Source of the DNA: Pseudescherichia sp039594205
GTDB lineage: Bacteria; Pseudomonadota; Gammaproteobacteria; Enterobacterales; Enterobacteriaceae
Length of the DNA stretch: 55,145 bases
Assembly: GCA_039594205.1 (NCBI GenBank)
Contig: JBCNNW010000018.1
Span: 1-55,145, forward strand
Direction of reading: 5' to 3'
Shown: in pieces, positions 1 through 8,094 of the stretch
How the letters are laid out: the number at the start of each line of letters is the position of its first letter
Position numbering within the stretch: the first letter of the stretch is position 1
The notes under the pieces: model-generated
The model's input: only the letters and a program-made list of their open reading frames with translations
Database searches by the model: none
What the model was told of the DNA's origin: nothing
Made by a program: the position numbers and the translations under genes

Positions 1-13
1 TAGTGTGCAGCCT

Positions 14-45
14 CGTAGGTCGGGTAAGCGAAGCGCCACCCGACA
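14..45. repeat. REP-like palindrome downstream of queD
   Basis: The segment contains a GTCGGGT...ACCCGAC inverted repeat around a short GC-rich centre with GCGAAGCGC. This is the usual form of an enterobacterial repetitive extragenic palindrome placed after the 3' end of a gene, here queD on the minus strand. No further function is visible. Confidence 0.6.
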
Positions 46-51
46 ATATGC

Positions 52-414
52 TTACTCTCCGCGATACACACAGCCCGCCGTACAGGTCTCTTTGATGGTT
101 ACCGCGCTCAGCAGCGGTACAAGCGGCTTCATCTCTTCCCAGATCCACTTCGCCAGCACTTCGCTGGTCGGGTTCTCCAGGCCAGGAATATCGTTCAGAT
201 AGTAGTGATCCAGCCGATCATAGGTCGGCTTGAAGGCGGCCTTCAGTTCAGAGAAGTCCATGATCCAACCGGTATGGGGATCGACTTCACCGGTAATTTC
301 CAGGCGCACCATAAACGAGTGACCGTGCAGGCGACCGCATTTATGGCCTTCGGGTACGTGCGGCAGACGGTGGGCGGCTTCGAAGATGAAATCTTTAAAC
401 AACGTGGTAGACAT
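52..414 (-). CDS. queD: 6-carboxy-5,6,7,8-tetrahydropterin synthase QueD
   Basis: A 120-residue protein of the PTPS/QueD family. It converts dihydroneopterin triphosphate to carboxytetrahydropterin, an early step in making queuosine and other 7-deazapurines of tRNA. The N-terminal FEAAHRL and HKCGRLHGH motifs supply the zinc-binding histidines and the catalytic cysteine (near residue 26). The C-terminal IKETCTAGC motif contains the conserved family glutamate. Length and ends match the enterobacterial enzyme. It is divergent from cysJ, with about 300 bp between their starts, which is the usual enterobacterial arrangement. Confidence 0.96.
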   Translation of the reverse strand: MSTTLFKDFIFEAAHRLPHVPEGHKCGRLHGHSFMVRLEITGEVDPHTGWIMDFSELKAAFKPTYDRLDHYYLNDIPGLENPTSEVLAKWIWEEMKPLVPLLSAVTIKETCTAGCVYRGE

Positions 415-720
415 GATGAATTCTCAGACAGGCAAAAACCGCCGCATACTACCGGAATTGACCATTTTTGGCATTAACTAAAACAGGCAAAAGCGTTAAA
501 GCCTGCTGGTTCGCGTCTAAATCTTTATTTTATCTTTTTAAATCAAATAATTAATCAACCTGTTTTACTGTTAATAACTATGACTAAAAGCGGTTAGCGT
601 TTTTAGTTATTTGTTATTTCCAACCCTTCTTTAATTGTTATTATTCACGCCGTTACCCTTACACTCTGTTCTGTTTTTACGCTTTTTTTAATAGCTTTGC
701 TTACTGGAACATAACGACGC
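415..720 (+). promoter_or_regulatory. queD/cysJ divergent intergenic region
   Basis: These 306 bases hold no gene. They are AT-rich, with repeated TTAGTTAT/TTAACTAA-like half-sites around 470-620. In relatives the cysJIH promoter is activated here by CysB with N-acetylserine, so CysB sites are expected. I infer that from gene context and did not match a defined operator. A weak GGAAC ribosome-binding stretch lies about 13 bases before the cysJ ATG. Confidence 0.5.
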
Positions 721-2532
721 ATGACGACACAGGTCCCACCTTCCGCTTTGCTTCCGCTGAACCCGGAGCAGCTGGCGCGCCTACAGGCAGCCACCACCGA
801 TTTAACACCGACCCAGCTCGCCTGGGTTTCCGGCTACTTCTGGGGCGTGCTTAACCAGCAGCCTGGCGCAGCAGCAATGGCGACAGCGCCGGCTCCGGCG
901 GCAGAGACGCCGACCATCACGCTGCTCAGCGCGTCGCAGACCGGTAACGCCCGTCGCGTCGCAGAAGCACTGCGTGACGATCTGCTGGCGGCGAAGCTCA
1001 ACGTCAACCTGGTCAACGCTGGCGACTATAAATTCAAACAAATTGCCAATGAAAAACTGCTGATTGTGGTTGCTTCGACCCAGGGTGAAGGGGAGCCGCC
1101 GGAAGAGGCGGTCGCCCTGCACAAGTTCCTGTTCTCGAAAAAAGCGCCGAAGCTTAACGGCAGCGCCTTTGCCGTGTTCGGCCTGGGCGATACCTCCTAC
1201 GAATTCTTCTGCCAGTGCGGTAAAGACTTTGACAGCAAGCTGGCGGAGCTGGGCGCCGAGCGTCTGCTGGATCGCGTAGATGCCGACGTAGAGTATCAGA
1301 CGGCGGCCAGCGAGTGGCGGGCGCGCATCGTTGATATTCTGAAAGCCCGCGTGCCGACCGAAAGCCCGGCCCAGGCGGCTGTGACCGCCACCGGCGTGGT
1401 CAACGAGGTCTTCTCCAGCCCCTATACTAAAGAAGAGCCGCTGGTGGCTACCCTCGCCGTGAACCAGAAGATCACCGGTCGTGACTCTGAGAAAGACGTT
1501 CGTCACATCGAGATCGATCTGGGCGATTCCGGTCTGCGCTACCAGCCGGGCGATGCCCTGGGCGTCTGGTATCAGAACGATCCGGCGCTGGTGCGCGAGC
1601 TGGTTGAGCTGCTGTGGCTGAAAGGCGACGAGCCGGTCACCGTGGAGGGCAAAACGCTGCCGCTCTCTGAAGCGCTGGAGTGGCATTTTGAGCTGACGGT
1701 TAACACCGCCAGCATCGTTGAGAATTACGCTAAGCTGAGCCGCAGTGAAACCCTGCTGCCGATGGTAGGGGACAAGGCCCGTCTCCAGCACTACGCTGCG
1801 ACAACGCCGATCGTTGACATGGTGCGCTTCTCGGCTGCCCAGCTGGATGCCGAAGCGCTGACAGGCCTGCTGCGTCCGTTGACGCCGCGCCTCTACTCCA
1901 TCGCCTCATCCCAGGCGGAAGTTGAGAGCGAAGTACACGTCACCGTTGGCGTTGTGCGCTATGACGTTGAAGGCCGTACCCGCACCGGCGGTGCGTCTGG
2001 CTTCCTTGCCGATCGCGTCGAAGAGGACGGTGAAATTCGCGTGTTCATTGAGCACAACGATAACTTCCGCCTGCCTGCTAACCCGGAGACGCCGGTGATC
2101 ATGATTGGCCCTGGCACCGGCATTGCGCCGTTCCGCGCCTTTATGCAGCAGCGTGCGGCGGATGAAGCGCCGGGTAAAAACTGGCTGATTTTTGGTAACC
2201 CGCACTTTACCGAAGATTTCCTGTACCAGGTGGAGTGGCAGCGCTACGTCAAAGAGGGCGTGCTGAACCGCATCGATCTGGCCTGGTCCCGCGACCAGCA
2301 AGAGAAAATATACGTACAAGATAAACTGCGTGAACAGGGCGCAGAGCTGTGGCGCTGGATCAACGAAGGCGCGCACATTTATGTCTGCGGCGACGCGACG
2401 CGTATGGCGCGCGACGTTGAGCAGGCTTTACTGGAAGTGATTGCCGAGTTCGGTGGCATGGATACCGAAACGGCTGACGAATATTTAAGTGAGCTGCGCG
2501 TAGAGCGCCGTTATCAGCGAGATGTCTACTAA
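721..2532 (+). CDS. cysJ: NADPH-sulfite reductase flavoprotein (alpha) subunit
   Basis: A 603-residue diflavin reductase that passes electrons from NADPH through FAD and FMN to the CysI hemoprotein, reducing sulfite to sulfide in the cytoplasm. The flavodoxin/FMN domain occupies about residues 65-205, with the ASQTGNARRVAE phosphate loop. The FAD-binding region follows, with RLYSIASS near residue 390. The NADPH-binding domain has GPGTGIAPFRAFMQQR near residue 460, and the C-terminus is the aromatic RRYQRDVY. Its stop codon overlaps the cysI start by one base (TAATG), so the two are translationally coupled. Confidence 0.98.
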   Translation: MTTQVPPSALLPLNPEQLARLQAATTDLTPTQLAWVSGYFWGVLNQQPGAAAMATAPAPAAETPTITLLSASQTGNARRVAEALRDDLLAAKLNVNLVNAGDYKFKQIANEKLLIVVASTQGEGEPPEEAVALHKFLFSKKAPKLNGSAFAVFGLGDTSYEFFCQCGKDFDSKLAELGAERLLDRVDADVEYQTAASEWRARIVDILKARVPTESPAQAAVTATGVVNEVFSSPYTKEEPLVATLAVNQKITGRDSEKDVRHIEIDLGDSGLRYQPGDALGVWYQNDPALVRELVELLWLKGDEPVTVEGKTLPLSEALEWHFELTVNTASIVENYAKLSRSETLLPMVGDKARLQHYAATTPIVDMVRFSAAQLDAEALTGLLRPLTPRLYSIASSQAEVESEVHVTVGVVRYDVEGRTRTGGASGFLADRVEEDGEIRVFIEHNDNFRLPANPETPVIMIGPGTGIAPFRAFMQQRAADEAPGKNWLIFGNPHFTEDFLYQVEWQRYVKEGVLNRIDLAWSRDQQEKIYVQDKLREQGAELWRWINEGAHIYVCGDATRMARDVEQALLEVIAEFGGMDTETADEYLSELRVERRYQRDVY

Positions 2533-4244
2533 TGAGCGATAAACACCCAGGTCCGCTGGTGGTCGAAGGTAAACTGACCGACGCCGAGCGTATGAAACGT
2601 GAAAGCAACTACCTGCGCGGTACGATTGCGGAAGATCTGAGCGACGGGCTTACCGGCGGTTTTAAAGGTGACAACTTTCTGCTGATCCGCTTCCACGGTA
2701 TGTATCAGCAGGATGACCGTGATATTCGTGCTGAACGCGCCGAGCAGAAGCTGGAGCCGCGCCACGCCATGATGCTGCGCTGCCGTCTGCCGGGGGGGAT
2801 CATCACCCCGGCACAGTGGCAGGCTATCGACAAGTTTGCCGAAGAGAAGACTATCTACGGCAGCATCCGTCTGACCAACCGCCAGACCTTCCAGTATCAC
2901 GGTATTCTGAAGAAGAACGTTAAGCCTGCCCATCAGATGCTGCATGAAGTGGGTCTGGACGCGCTGGCGACCGCCAACGACATGAACCGTAACGTGCTCT
3001 GTACCTCTAACCCGATTGAGTCCCAGCTGCACGCTGAGGCCTACGAGTGGGCGAAGAAGCTCTCTGAGCACCTGCTGCCACGCACCCGCGCCTATGCTGA
3101 GATCTGGCACGATGCGGAGAAGGTAGCGACGACTGACGAAGAGCCGATCCTCGGCCAGACCTATCTGCCGCGTAAGTTCAAAACCACGGTGGTGATCCCG
3201 CCGCAGAACGACGTCGATCTGCACGCTAACGACATGAACTTTATTGCCATCGCCGAGAACGGCAAGCTGATTGGCTTTAACCTGCTGGTGGGCGGTGGTC
3301 TCTCTATCGAGCACGGCAACAAGAAAACCTATGCCCGTACCGCGAGCGAGTTCGGTTTCCTGCCGCTGGAGCACACCCTGGCGGTGGCAGAAGCGGTGGT
3401 AACCACCCAGCGCGACTGGGGTAACCGTACCGATCGTAAAAACGCCAAGACCAAATACACCCTTGAGCGCGTGGGCGTTGAGACCTTTAAAGCGGAAGTT
3501 GAGCGTCGGGCAGGCATGAAATTCGAGCCGATTCGCCCGTACGAGTTCACCGGCCGTGGGGATCGCATCGGCTGGGTGAAGGGCATAGATAACAAGTGGC
3601 ACCTGACGCTGTTTATCGAAAATGGTCGTATTCTTGATTATCCGGATCGTCCGCTGAAGACCGGCCTGCTGGAGATCGCGAAGATCCACAAGGGCGATTT
3701 CCGCCTGACCGCGAACCAGAACCTGATCGTTGCGGGCGTGCCGGAGAGCCAGAAGGCGAAGATTGAAGCGCTGGCTCGTTCCCACGGTCTGATGGATGCG
3801 GTGAAACCGCAGCGCGAGAACTCCATGGCCTGCGTCGCCTTCCCGACCTGTCCGCTGGCGATGGCGGAAGCAGAGCGTTTCCTGCCAGGCTTTGTTGATA
3901 AAGTCGAAGCGATTATGGAGAAGCACGGTGTTGGTGACGATCATATCGTCATGCGCGTGACCGGCTGCCCGAACGGCTGTGGCCGTGCGCTGCTGGCGGA
4001 GATGGGCCTGGTGGGTAAAGCGCCGGGGCGTTATAACCTGCACCTTGGCGGCAACCGCATGGGCACACGTATTCCGCGTATGTATCGCGAGAACATCACC
4101 GAGTCAGAGATCCTCGACTCTATCGACATGCTGGTAGGCCGCTGGTCGAAAGAGCGTGAAGCAGGCGAAGGCTTCGGCGACTTTACCGTTCGTACCGGGG
4201 TTATCCGTCCGGTGCTGGATCCGGCGCGGGATTTCTGGGAGTAA
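2532..4244 (+). CDS. cysI: NADPH-sulfite reductase hemoprotein (beta) subunit
   Basis: A 570-residue siroheme and 4Fe-4S protein that carries out the six-electron reduction of sulfite to sulfide. The cluster and siroheme cysteines are visible as ACVAFPTCPLA and TGCPNGCGR, at about residues 434-440 and 479-483. The two sulfite/nitrite-reductase ferredoxin-like repeats and the NRQTFQYHG substrate-site motif are present. It forms an operon with cysJ upstream (one-base overlap) and cysH downstream, separated from cysH by 98 bp containing a REP pair. Length equals that of the E. coli enzyme. Confidence 0.98.
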   Translation: MSDKHPGPLVVEGKLTDAERMKRESNYLRGTIAEDLSDGLTGGFKGDNFLLIRFHGMYQQDDRDIRAERAEQKLEPRHAMMLRCRLPGGIITPAQWQAIDKFAEEKTIYGSIRLTNRQTFQYHGILKKNVKPAHQMLHEVGLDALATANDMNRNVLCTSNPIESQLHAEAYEWAKKLSEHLLPRTRAYAEIWHDAEKVATTDEEPILGQTYLPRKFKTTVVIPPQNDVDLHANDMNFIAIAENGKLIGFNLLVGGGLSIEHGNKKTYARTASEFGFLPLEHTLAVAEAVVTTQRDWGNRTDRKNAKTKYTLERVGVETFKAEVERRAGMKFEPIRPYEFTGRGDRIGWVKGIDNKWHLTLFIENGRILDYPDRPLKTGLLEIAKIHKGDFRLTANQNLIVAGVPESQKAKIEALARSHGLMDAVKPQRENSMACVAFPTCPLAMAEAERFLPGFVDKVEAIMEKHGVGDDHIVMRVTGCPNGCGRALLAEMGLVGKAPGRYNLHLGGNRMGTRIPRMYRENITESEILDSIDMLVGRWSKEREAGEGFGDFTVRTGVIRPVLDPARDFWE

Positions 4245-4251
4245 CGTAGTC

Positions 4252-4325
4252 ATGCCCGGTGGCGCTTCGCTTACCGGGTAAATGAGTTTTGTAGGCCGGG
4301 CAAACGTCGTGCCGCCCGGCGTCAC
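4252..4325. repeat. Pair of REP elements (BIME) between cysI and cysH
   Basis: Two inverted-repeat units lie head to tail. The first is ATGCCCGGTGGCG...CTTACCGGGT at about 4252-4280, and the second is GGCCGGGC...GCCCGGC at about 4294-4320. They have the typical sequence and position of a bacterial interspersed mosaic element inside an operon. Such elements can stabilise upstream mRNA or reduce downstream expression, which would make cysH expression partly separable from cysJI. Confidence 0.75.
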
Positions 4326-4342
4326 AGGCAAACGAGGTTCTT

Positions 4343-5077
4343 ATGTCCTTACTCGATCTAAACGCCCTTAATGAGCTGCCAAAAGTCGACCGCATTCTGG
4401 CGCTGGCAGAGACCAACGGCCAGCTGGAAAAACTGAGCGCGGAAGAGCGCGTCGTCTGGGCATTGGAGAACCTGCCTGGTGAGTACGTGCTCTCCTCAAG
4501 TTTTGGTATCCAGGCGGCGGTTAGCCTGCACCTGGTTAACCAGATCAGCCCGGATATCCCGGTGATCCTCACCGATACCGGCTATCTGTTTCCGGAGACC
4601 TACCAGTTCATTGATGAGCTGGCGGACAAGCTCAAGCTAAACCTGAAGATCTATCGCGCAGAGCAAAGCCCGGCGTGGCAGGAAGCGCGCTACGGCAAGC
4701 TGTGGGAGCAGGGCGTCGAGGGTATTGAGAAGTACAATGAGATCAACAAGGTCGAGCCGATGAACCGCGCCCTGAAAGAGCTGAAGGCACAGACCTGGTT
4801 TGCAGGCCTGCGCCGGGAGCAGTCCGGCAGCCGCGCCACGCTGCCGGTACTGGCCGTTCAGCGCGGCGTGTTCAAGGTACTGCCGATCATCGACTGGGAC
4901 AACCGTACCGTTTATCAGTATCTGCAGAAGCACGGCCTGAAGTACCACCCGCTGTGGGATCAGGGCTATCTCTCGGTGGGCGATACGCACACCACCCGCA
5001 AATGGGAGCCGGGCATGGCAGAGGAAGAGACCCGCTTCTTCGGCCTCAAGCGCGAATGCGGGCTGCACGAAGGGTGA
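4343..5077 (+). CDS. cysH: Phosphoadenosine phosphosulfate (PAPS) reductase
   Basis: A 244-residue thioredoxin-dependent PAPS reductase that produces sulfite for CysJI. The PP-loop-type nucleotide site is at SSSFGIQAAV near residue 52. The catalytic cysteine is Cys239 in the C-terminal ECGLHEG tail. Length is normal for Enterobacteriaceae. A strong terminator follows immediately. The last 170 bp of the gene plus the terminator are duplicated, in decayed form, 13 kb downstream after CRISPR array 2. This copy is intact and should be the working one. Confidence 0.97.
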   Translation: MSLLDLNALNELPKVDRILALAETNGQLEKLSAEERVVWALENLPGEYVLSSSFGIQAAVSLHLVNQISPDIPVILTDTGYLFPETYQFIDELADKLKLNLKIYRAEQSPAWQEARYGKLWEQGVEGIEKYNEINKVEPMNRALKELKAQTWFAGLRREQSGSRATLPVLAVQRGVFKVLPIIDWDNRTVYQYLQKHGLKYHPLWDQGYLSVGDTHTTRKWEPGMAEEETRFFGLKRECGLHEG

Positions 5078-5093
5078 TATAACGCCCAGACGG

Positions 5094-5125
5094 AAAATGC
5101 TGACTTTTGAGTCGGCATTTTTTTT
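5094..5125 (+). terminator. Rho-independent terminator of cysJIH
   Basis: AAAATGCTGAC pairs with GTCGGCATTTT, including one G-U pair, across a six-base loop and is followed by a run of T. It begins 17 bases after the cysH stop. A near copy of the same hairpin lies at 18293-18323. Confidence 0.9.
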
Positions 5126-5337
5126 GGGTTTTTGGCTGAGAGTGGGTGGAAGATTGATTTAGGTTAGGGCAATAGTAATAGGCAACGGTAGAATTGGAGT
5201 TGTCATAAGTGATTTTTTATTTTTTTATTTAAAATCAGTTCATTACGCAAAAGAGCATGAAGCGTAGTTGTTGATTATAAGTTGGTAGATTATTAATCGT
5301 TAAAAAAGCTCTTTAAAAACAATCAACTGTATTTAGA
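5126..5337 (+). promoter_or_regulatory. AT-rich leader region of CRISPR array 1
   Basis: No gene is present. The first part (to about 5205) resembles the sequence after the cysH tail copy at 18324-18390. The remainder is very AT-rich and ends CTCTTTAAAAA...TTTAGAG directly before the first repeat. CTCTTTAAAAA and TTTAGAG also occur in the leader of array 2, so this is taken as the leader with the pre-crRNA promoter. The degenerate repeat at the far end of the array supports this polarity. Confidence 0.7.
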
Positions 5338-6097
5338 GAGTTCCCCGCGCCAGCGGGGATAAACCGCCCGCGCTACAGTTTCACCCCCTCCGCTGGTGGA
5401 GTTCCCCGCGCCAGCGGGGATAAACCGGGTTTTTGTACTGCTCTTTTTTAGTAGATCCTGAGTTCCCCGCGCCAGCGGGGATAAACCGGTAACGGGCGAG
5501 CAGCCGCACGACTGGACGGAGAGTTCCCCGCGCCAGCGGGGATAAACCGCCACCTGCCAATCATCTGGGGCTACGCCTGTGGAGTTCCCCGCGCCAGCGG
5601 GGATAAACCGGCAAGACCGGCTTCCGGCTCGACACCAAACGCGAGTTCCCCGCGCCAGCGGGGATAAACCGAGCGGGTTTATCGTGCCGTCCAGGTTGTT
5701 TGAAAGTTCCCCGCGCCAGCGGGGATAAACCGACGTCTTTCTCTCTCACATGGATACTCACCAAAAGTTCCCCGCGCCAGCGGGGATAAACCGTCCCTTC
5801 GTTATTGTTCGTAACCAACCCCGTCAAGTTCCCCGCGCCAGCGGGGATAAACCGCCGGAGATCCTGACTGGATGAGTCAGCATTTTAAGTTCCCCGCGCC
5901 AGCGGGGATAAACTGGACGTTTCTGCTGCGGTATCGAGTGGATTTGAAAGTTCCCCGCGCCAGCGGGGATAAACCGTTTATTGATGATGATTGCTGGGTT
6001 ATTGACCCAAGTTCCCCGCGCCAGCGGGGATAAACCGCGCCAGATGTGGTTGTCGGCGGCACACCGTGTAAGTTCCCCGCGCCAGCGGGGATAACCG
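5338..6097 (+). CRISPR. CRISPR array 1, type I-E, 13 repeats and 12 spacers
   Basis: Twenty-nine-base repeats begin at 5338 and recur every 61 bases, with 32-base spacers, to 6070. The repeat starts GAGTTCCCC, has the stem CCCCGC/GCGGGG around the loop GCCA and ends GATAAACCG, the same as the E. coli type I-E repeat. Repeats 1-6 start GAG and repeats 7-13 start AAG. Repeat 10 carries a C-to-T change near its end, and repeat 13 (6070-6097) lacks one A. The leader is on the left. The array lies about 2.3 kb from cas3 and 11 kb from cas1-cas2. Confidence 0.98.
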
Positions 6098-6133
6098 CGT
6101 ACTGACAGACTCCTGTACGCGGCGCGTTTAGGT

Positions 6134-6427
6134 TTACCAGTAATAAATACTGGGACGCTTGTCAGCCAGCCAGGTAACACCATCAGGATCGACACCACGA
6201 AGAATACTGGTGAGCATCAAGCGATCGGCAGCTCGACGGCGGCGAGTGGTATTGATTCGATTCCACCAACCAGGATTTTTATCGTAATTGCAAGCCGGTG
6301 TGTTTGCTCCATATTGATCATAATGGTGGACATACATTACACCCCAGCGTGAGGGGTACTTGATACGGAAATGGGGGTTGGCTTTACCGTGACAATCACG
6401 GTCTTTTCGAGTATTGAAGTTGGACAT
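6134..6427 (-). CDS. Hypothetical phage-like protein
   Basis: A 97-residue basic, aromatic-rich protein with an excellent AAGGAGC ribosome-binding site seven bases before its ATG. It has a KANPHFRIKYPSRW stretch near residue 16, an arginine cluster TTRRRRAADR in the middle and a C-terminal SIYYW end. I recall proteins of this look from enterobacterial prophages and plasmids, but I cannot assign a function. It is convergent with array 1 and about 100 bp downstream of the RES toxin on the same strand, so it may be a third member of that cassette. No membrane segment is visible. Confidence 0.6.
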   Translation of the reverse strand: MSNFNTRKDRDCHGKANPHFRIKYPSRWGVMYVHHYDQYGANTPACNYDKNPGWWNRINTTRRRRAADRLMLTSILRGVDPDGVTWLADKRPSIYYW

Positions 6428-6529
6428 TTTTAGCTCCTTTACGGTAACTAGAAATGCCCTCGCTTAGGGTAGTACATGGGGTCTCCTTAATCAGTTCAGC
6501 GTAACCGGGTGCAACGTCCTTCATGGTCA

Positions 6530-7000
6530 CTACTTGCGATCGGGTTTTAACCGACTGTCGAATTGAAACGGAATGGCTTTTGATTTTTGTGTCAGCTCGA
6601 AGAAACCGGGGTGTTCAGGGTTAAGCAGATAGTTATATTCCACTGGCGATAAGGCACTCGGCACACGCAGAGCTATTGATGCCTTAGTGAAGCACCAGGC
6701 GTCACCATAAGCGGCTAGCTCCGGTGGTGCCTCTTCATCAGCCCAGTTATCAGGTACTTCTTCCATATTGGCCTTTTGAATCTGGTCATCAGGCACATCA
6801 ATACTCAACAGCGTGAAATAATCCATAATCTGTGCCGCCCGCAGGTGCACCAACGTTTCCAGCATGGTTAACGATGCCGTTTCTGATACATAAACCATCG
6901 ATGTGCCGACGCTGTTCCAGCGGCCTCCAGCCTCTTTTGCTCCATACCCCGTCCAGGCTGTAGAAAGATACTTTGTCTTTGTAAGACGATAGAGGATCAA
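6530..7000 (-). CDS. RES-domain toxin of a RES/Xre toxin-antitoxin pair
   Basis: A 156-residue RES-family protein. Characterised members degrade NAD+ and arrest growth. The family signature is visible: an early arginine (ILYRL), GGRWNSVG near residue 26, and YVSETASLTMLETLVHL near residue 37 with the conserved glutamate. The ASIALRVPSA serine region follows. The best start is TTG at 7000, overlapping the TGA stop of the upstream antitoxin (TTGA), so translation is probably coupled. No truncation is visible, so it is likely functional. Confidence 0.88.
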   Translation of the reverse strand: MILYRLTKTKYLSTAWTGYGAKEAGGRWNSVGTSMVYVSETASLTMLETLVHLRAAQIMDYFTLLSIDVPDDQIQKANMEEVPDNWADEEAPPELAAYGDAWCFTKASIALRVPSALSPVEYNYLLNPEHPGFFELTQKSKAIPFQFDSRLKPDRK

Positions 7001-7440
7001 GAGTAGACCCCATGCTCCAGACGAGTGATCAGCTTCATAACCTCATAAGCTCCGGTTTCGGATGCCATCAGGTCTGCCGGCACTTTCCAGCCCAGCGCAC
7101 GGTTAGGCTCATTCAACCATTTTTGCGCTTCATCCTTATTGCCTTCAAACAACTCTACTGCCCGATCAAGGACACGAATGATGCGCACCAGCCGTTCACT
7201 TTGGTCAGCACTGAATCGCGCTTTCAAACTGCGGCTGAATGTGGTTGATGGGATACCTGACATTTTACGCAGGTCGTTTTGCGTTATCTTCGCCCAGTCA
7301 ACGATCAGGCTAGCAACCTTGCCATCCAAACCTTCATTAATCTGACCCAGCAATGCCACACCATCAGCATTGTTTAAACCAGCTACCTGCCATAAACGGG
7401 GTGGCCTGGCCTGAGTCGTAGATACGCTAAACGTTTTCAT
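6997..7440 (-). CDS. Xre/MbcA/ParS-type antitoxin of the RES pair
   Basis: A 147-residue antitoxin. The N-terminal half carries a helix-turn-helix-like segment (ITQNDLRKMSGIPSTTFSRS, residues about 51-70). The C-terminal half is the toxin-binding domain common to RES partners, with the DEAQKWLNEPNRALG motif near residue 103. It precedes the toxin in the same operon and overlaps it by four bases. Complexes of this kind usually bind their own promoter, so autoregulation from 7441-7512 is expected. That regulation is inferred. Confidence 0.88.
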   Translation of the reverse strand: MKTFSVSTTQARPPRLWQVAGLNNADGVALLGQINEGLDGKVASLIVDWAKITQNDLRKMSGIPSTTFSRSLKARFSADQSERLVRIIRVLDRAVELFEGNKDEAQKWLNEPNRALGWKVPADLMASETGAYEVMKLITRLEHGVYS

Positions 7441-7512
7441 GGTTGACCTCCATTTGGTAATTTAATTATATCCATATGGCGGCTTATGGGCAAATATTAA
7501 CCGCTTGAAGTA

Positions 7513-7845
7513 TTACCCTACTAAGGCTTTAACCTTAGCTCTGATCACGTCGAGTTCCTTCTCGGTTACTCTCCCTTTTTTCGCTGCGTTTCTGACTTTC
7601 CAGGCGATGCATTTCACCTGATCGGCAAGCGCTACTGCGTTACGCTCACCGGAGAGTTCTACTTCAAAAGGGTAGCCCTTTGCCTTTGTGGTACAGGGAA
7701 CACAAAGGCAAAGCCCTGTTTTATTGTTATAGATGAATGTGCTTAGCACCACGGCAGGCCAATGCTCTGCCTGCTCATTTCCTTTAGTTAGGTCAAAATC
7801 AACCTATATAAGATCCCCTGAGTCAGGTACAAATTGAATTATTAT
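7513..7845 (-). pseudogene. mazF: mazF toxin, inactivated
   Basis: Downstream of mazE the frame reads as a full-length MazF (110 codons plus stop) with three lesions. The first codon after the mazE stop is ATA where E. coli has ATG. Codon 14 is TAG (7804-7806) where MazF has Trp. The residue matching catalytic Arg29 (HRP) is Trp (EHWP). The remainder, from VVLSTFIYNNKTG to the end, is well conserved, and only a 79-residue fragment from an internal Met could be made. MazF is an ACA-specific endoribonuclease, and this copy should not be active. Confidence 0.9.
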
Positions 7846-8094
7846 TTACCAGGCTTCCTTACCTTCAGGTTTACCCCATTCCACCAGATCATGTTGGTTA
7901 TCGGCGGTGATCTCTTCAACTAGTTCCGCAAGCGAAAACTCAGATCCGCTCCTTACTGGCTCGATAACAAGCTTACCTTCAACCAAATCGATCTGAACTT
8001 CATCATCAATATTAAGATTAAGAGCCTGCATTAACGTTGCTGGGATCCGGATCGCAGGAGAGTTTCTCCAGCGTTTAACATTAACTCGGATCAT
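7846..8094 (-). CDS. mazE: MazE antitoxin
   Basis: An 82-residue antitoxin of the AbrB/MazE fold, the same length as E. coli MazE and very similar to it. The N-terminal DNA-binding part contains VKRWRNSPAIRIPATLMQAL, and the acidic C-terminal toxin-binding tail ends EGKEAW. It is intact although its mazF partner is broken. In E. coli mazEF sits beside relA, so the pair is either displaced here or a second, horizontally acquired copy. Confidence 0.93.
   Translation of the reverse strand: MIRVNVKRWRNSPAIRIPATLMQALNLNIDDEVQIDLVEGKLVIEPVRSGSEFSLAELVEEITADNQHDLVEWGKPEGKEAW

Noticed and set aside
802..1791. 329-residue open frame on the minus strand
   Set aside because: Antisense shadow of cysJ; its composition mirrors the sense codons.
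2529..4043. 504-residue open frame on the minus strand
   Set aside because: Entirely antisense to cysI, with no ribosome-binding site and no recognisable protein features; a by-product of codon bias in a GC-rich gene.
5323..6198. Several minus-strand frames with repeated YPRWRGEL or PLARGT segments
   Set aside because: They are translations of the 29-base CRISPR repeats of array 1, not proteins.
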